Shown here one piece after another: positions 15,587 to 17,017 of a stretch of 17,017 bases of DNA; positions within the stretch are counted from its first letter, which is position 1, and each line of letters starts with the position of its first letter. The position numbers and the translations under genes were made by a program. This stretch comes from JBEINZ01 sp040377825 (GTDB taxonomy: Bacteria > Pseudomonadota > Alphaproteobacteria > Rhizobiales > Ancalomicrobiaceae), in the NCBI GenBank assembly GCA_040377825.1, contig JBEINZ010000034.1, forward strand, positions 1 to 17,017, read 5' to 3'. Below the pieces are notes generated by a model. It ran no database searches. It saw nothing but the letters and a program-made list of their open reading frames with translations, and was not told the origin of the DNA.

Positions 15587-15612
15587 CTGGGCGGCCAGCC
15601 TAGACACCAAGC

Positions 15613-16410
15613 TTACAACTCCTCGTCCGACCGTCCCGCGTGTTCACCGCCGACGATCTCCACCTTCACGCCGTCGCGCCGACAGATGTCCGAAAATGGC
15701 GGCGGCGGCGGCCGATCCGTGACGAAGACATCGACTTGCGAGATATGCCCGATACGGACCGGAGCAGACCGCGTGAACTTCATGGAGTCTGCAACGAGGA
15801 TCACATGCCGCGCATTCTCGATGATCTTTTGCGATACGCGAACCTCGCGATAGTCGAAGTCGAGCAGCGACCCGTCCGAGCCGATCGCGGAGGCCCCGAT
15901 GATCGCGTAGTCCACCATGAACTGCGATACGAGGTCGATCGTCGCCTCGCCAACGATTCCGCCATCGGCACGGCGCACCATTCCGCCGGCGACGATCACT
16001 TCGACGCGCGGGCTCGGCAGGAGAATTGAAACGACGTGAATATTGTTGGTGATGACAAGCAATCCCTCGCGCGTGACAAGCGCTCGGGCGACCTCTTCCG
16101 TTGTCGTTCCGATGTTGATGAACAACGAAGCTTCATTTGGAATGAGGCTCGCCGCATGCAAACCGATTGCCCGCTTTTCCGCATTGGCGAGTTGGCGCCG
16201 AGCTTCATAAGCGACATTCTCGACACCGGAGGCCAGGATCGCGCCGCCGTGTGTGCGCGTTAAAACACCCTCGTCGCAGAGTTCGTTGAGATCCTTGCGG
16301 ATCGTCTGCGGCGTGACCTGATAGCGTTCGGCGAGATCGTCCACCGATACGCGGCCGCTATGTCGAGCGAGCGTAATGATCTGAGATTGACGCGGCGAGG
16401 GCAGAAACAT
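15613..16410 (-). CDS. glpR: DeoR-family glycerol regulon repressor
   Basis: The 265-residue regulator has an N-terminal DeoR helix-turn-helix (about 18-55: RVSVDDLAERYQVTPQTIRK). A DeoR C-terminal sensor domain follows, with the sugar-phosphate site motifs FINIGTTTEEVA (98-109), VITNN (119-123) and DFDYREVRVSQ (184-194). Glycerol 3-phosphate is the known inducer for GlpR and is presumed here. I start at ATG 16410 (MFLPSPRQSQ), the usual position before the HTH; an in-frame ATG at 16467 would add 19 residues. Neither has a clear Shine-Dalgarno sequence. A run of five prolines (234-238) near the C-terminus is unusual. It sits 182 bp upstream of glpD in the same orientation and probably represses that operon. 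The leader, 16411-16565, shows no clear promoter. Confidence 0.9.
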   Translation of the reverse strand: MFLPSPRQSQIITLARHSGRVSVDDLAERYQVTPQTIRKDLNELCDEGVLTRTHGGAILASGVENVAYEARRQLANAEKRAIGLHAASLIPNEASLFINIGTTTEEVARALVTREGLLVITNNIHVVSILLPSPRVEVIVAGGMVRRADGGIVGEATIDLVSQFMVDYAIIGASAIGSDGSLLDFDYREVRVSQKIIENARHVILVADSMKFTRSAPVRIGHISQVDVFVTDRPPPPPFSDICRRDGVKVEIVGGEHAGRSDEEL

Positions 16411-16565
16411 GGGTTCGGGTCTCGATCGCAGCCACGCGTCATCAGTGTTTTGATGGGCGCGACCCATGTTTTCAAGCCTGCAACACCATCGCGGTTCGGC
16501 ACAAGTCCGAAGTGACGCAAGGCACCCAAGACGGAGCCGATCGACTTCAAATCAAAGTGGCTTAC

Positions 16566-16603
16566 AAAAACCAAGGCCCGACTCGGACAAGCCGAATCGG
16601 GCC
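16566..16603 (-). terminator. Rho-independent terminator after the DUF1127 gene
   Basis: GGCCCGACTCGG (16575-16586) and CCGAATCGGGCC (16592-16603) form a 12-bp stem with one non-Watson-Crick pair and a 5-base loop. In the minus-strand transcript it is followed by TTGG and then TTTTT (16570-16566). It begins 22 bp after the DUF1127 stop and separates that gene from glpR. Confidence 0.85.
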
Positions 16604-16625
16604 CTTTAACCTCGAAATCAGTTGA

Positions 16626-16790
16626 TTAGCGGTTGCCGCCGCGAACCGCGTCATCGATCCGGCCACGCTCGACGCCGATATCGGCAAGCTGGCGGTCGTC
16701 GAGCTCGGAGAGCTGACGGACGGCAACGCGACGCGAGCGGAAACGATCCCAGGAATCGCGAACTTCAGAAGCAATGCGGACGATTGTCAT
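16626..16790 (-). CDS. Small DUF1127 protein
   Basis: The 54-residue basic protein has the DUF1127 (YjiS-like) C-terminal motif: RQLSELDDRQLADIGVERGR, residues 25-44. Such short proteins are abundant in alphaproteobacteria. In a few species they affect RNA turnover or phosphate and carbon metabolism, but the role of this copy is unknown. It starts MTIVRIASEV at ATG 16790, with AAGGT (16798-16802) 7 bases upstream; a longer frame to 16841 lacks support. It has its own terminator, so it is a separate small transcription unit rather than part of the glp locus. Confidence 0.85.
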   Translation of the reverse strand: MTIVRIASEVRDSWDRFRSRRVAVRQLSELDDRQLADIGVERGRIDDAVRGGNR

Positions 16791-16916
16791 GGCGAACACC
16801 TTTCGGTTCGGGAAAAAACATTTTGCCGCCGCGCTTCTCAAAGCTCATGGTGCGCTGCAGCACGCCACTTAAATAGGCAAAAACCTGCCGCTGGAAAAGG
16901 CATCCGCGCGAATTTC

Positions 16917-16938
16917 AGCCATGCAGAAATGCATGGCT
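16917..16938. repeat. Perfect 9-bp-arm palindrome upstream of the DUF1127 gene
   Basis: AGCCATGCA (16917-16925) and TGCATGGCT (16930-16938) are perfect inverted copies around GAAA. Read on the plus strand the loop would be a GNRA-type tetraloop. It lies about 127 bp before the DUF1127 start. No T-run follows on the plus strand, and GAAATTCG follows on the minus strand, so it is not a standard terminator. It may be an operator or the hairpin of a gene outside the window. The rest of 16791-17017 shows no coding potential I can support; an AT-rich stretch near 16955-16975 could hold promoter elements. Confidence 0.55.
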
Positions 16939-17017
16939 TATACCGCCTTCTGTAAGGAATTCTTTATATGTTATCTGACGTAAACACCGCCACGTAGATC
17001 TCACAATACAATTGCAT

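Noticed and set aside
1..17017. Mobile elements, CRISPR arrays, tRNA or rRNA genes
   Set aside because: No transposase, no regularly spaced repeat array and no cloverleaf or rRNA segment was recognised on either strand.

Overview
The window looks like chromosomal DNA of an alphaproteobacterium, most likely of the order Hyphomicrobiales (Rhizobiales). The grounds are the glp gene order, which matches the glycerol ABC-transporter locus described in Rhizobium leguminosarum, the small DUF1127 protein, the GC-rich coding sequence and the strong GGGAGG-type ribosome binding sites. Every gene I can support lies on the minus strand, so the region is transcribed from right to left. The assignment rests on the translated sequences and on recalled family features; no database search was run.

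Layout from right (upstream) to left (downstream). At 16.6-17.0 kb there is a small DUF1127 gene with its own terminator and a perfect 9-bp-arm palindrome upstream. At 15.6-16.4 kb is glpR, a DeoR-family regulator. A 182-bp gap rich in repeats, probably holding operators, follows. From 15.4 to 7.8 kb runs a tightly packed operon, glpD-glpS-glpT-glpP-glpQ-glpU-glpV. It encodes glycerol-3-phosphate dehydrogenase and a complete glycerol ABC importer: two ATPases, two permeases, a small DUF2160 membrane protein and a large periplasmic binding protein. Several junctions are TGATG or GTGA stop/start overlaps. A clear Rho-independent terminator follows glpV. Beyond it lie glpK (glycerol kinase) and an FGGY sugar kinase of the xylulokinase type.

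Downstream of xylB a second unit begins at a promoter with perfect -35 and -10 hexamers (TTGACA-N16-TATAAT), flanked by candidate operators. It reads through a GTG-started ROK-family regulator, a double-domain sugar ABC ATPase, an RbsC-type permease, and the first 137 codons of an RbsB-type binding protein cut by the window edge.

Together the right-hand part would import glycerol with ATP (GlpSTPQUV), phosphorylate it (GlpK) and oxidise glycerol 3-phosphate to dihydroxyacetone phosphate (GlpD) under GlpR control. The left-hand part would import an unidentified sugar or polyol under ROK control; the neighbouring xylulokinase hints at a pentose or pentitol yielding a ketopentose. Nothing here is clearly a new system. 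The most interesting points are the complementary loss of ATPase motifs between GlpS and GlpT (mirrored in cis in the double-domain sugar ATPase), the ROK regulator lacking the usual zinc motif and carrying a long C-terminal tail, its promoter and operator architecture, and the terminator that separates glpK and xylB from the transporter operon.
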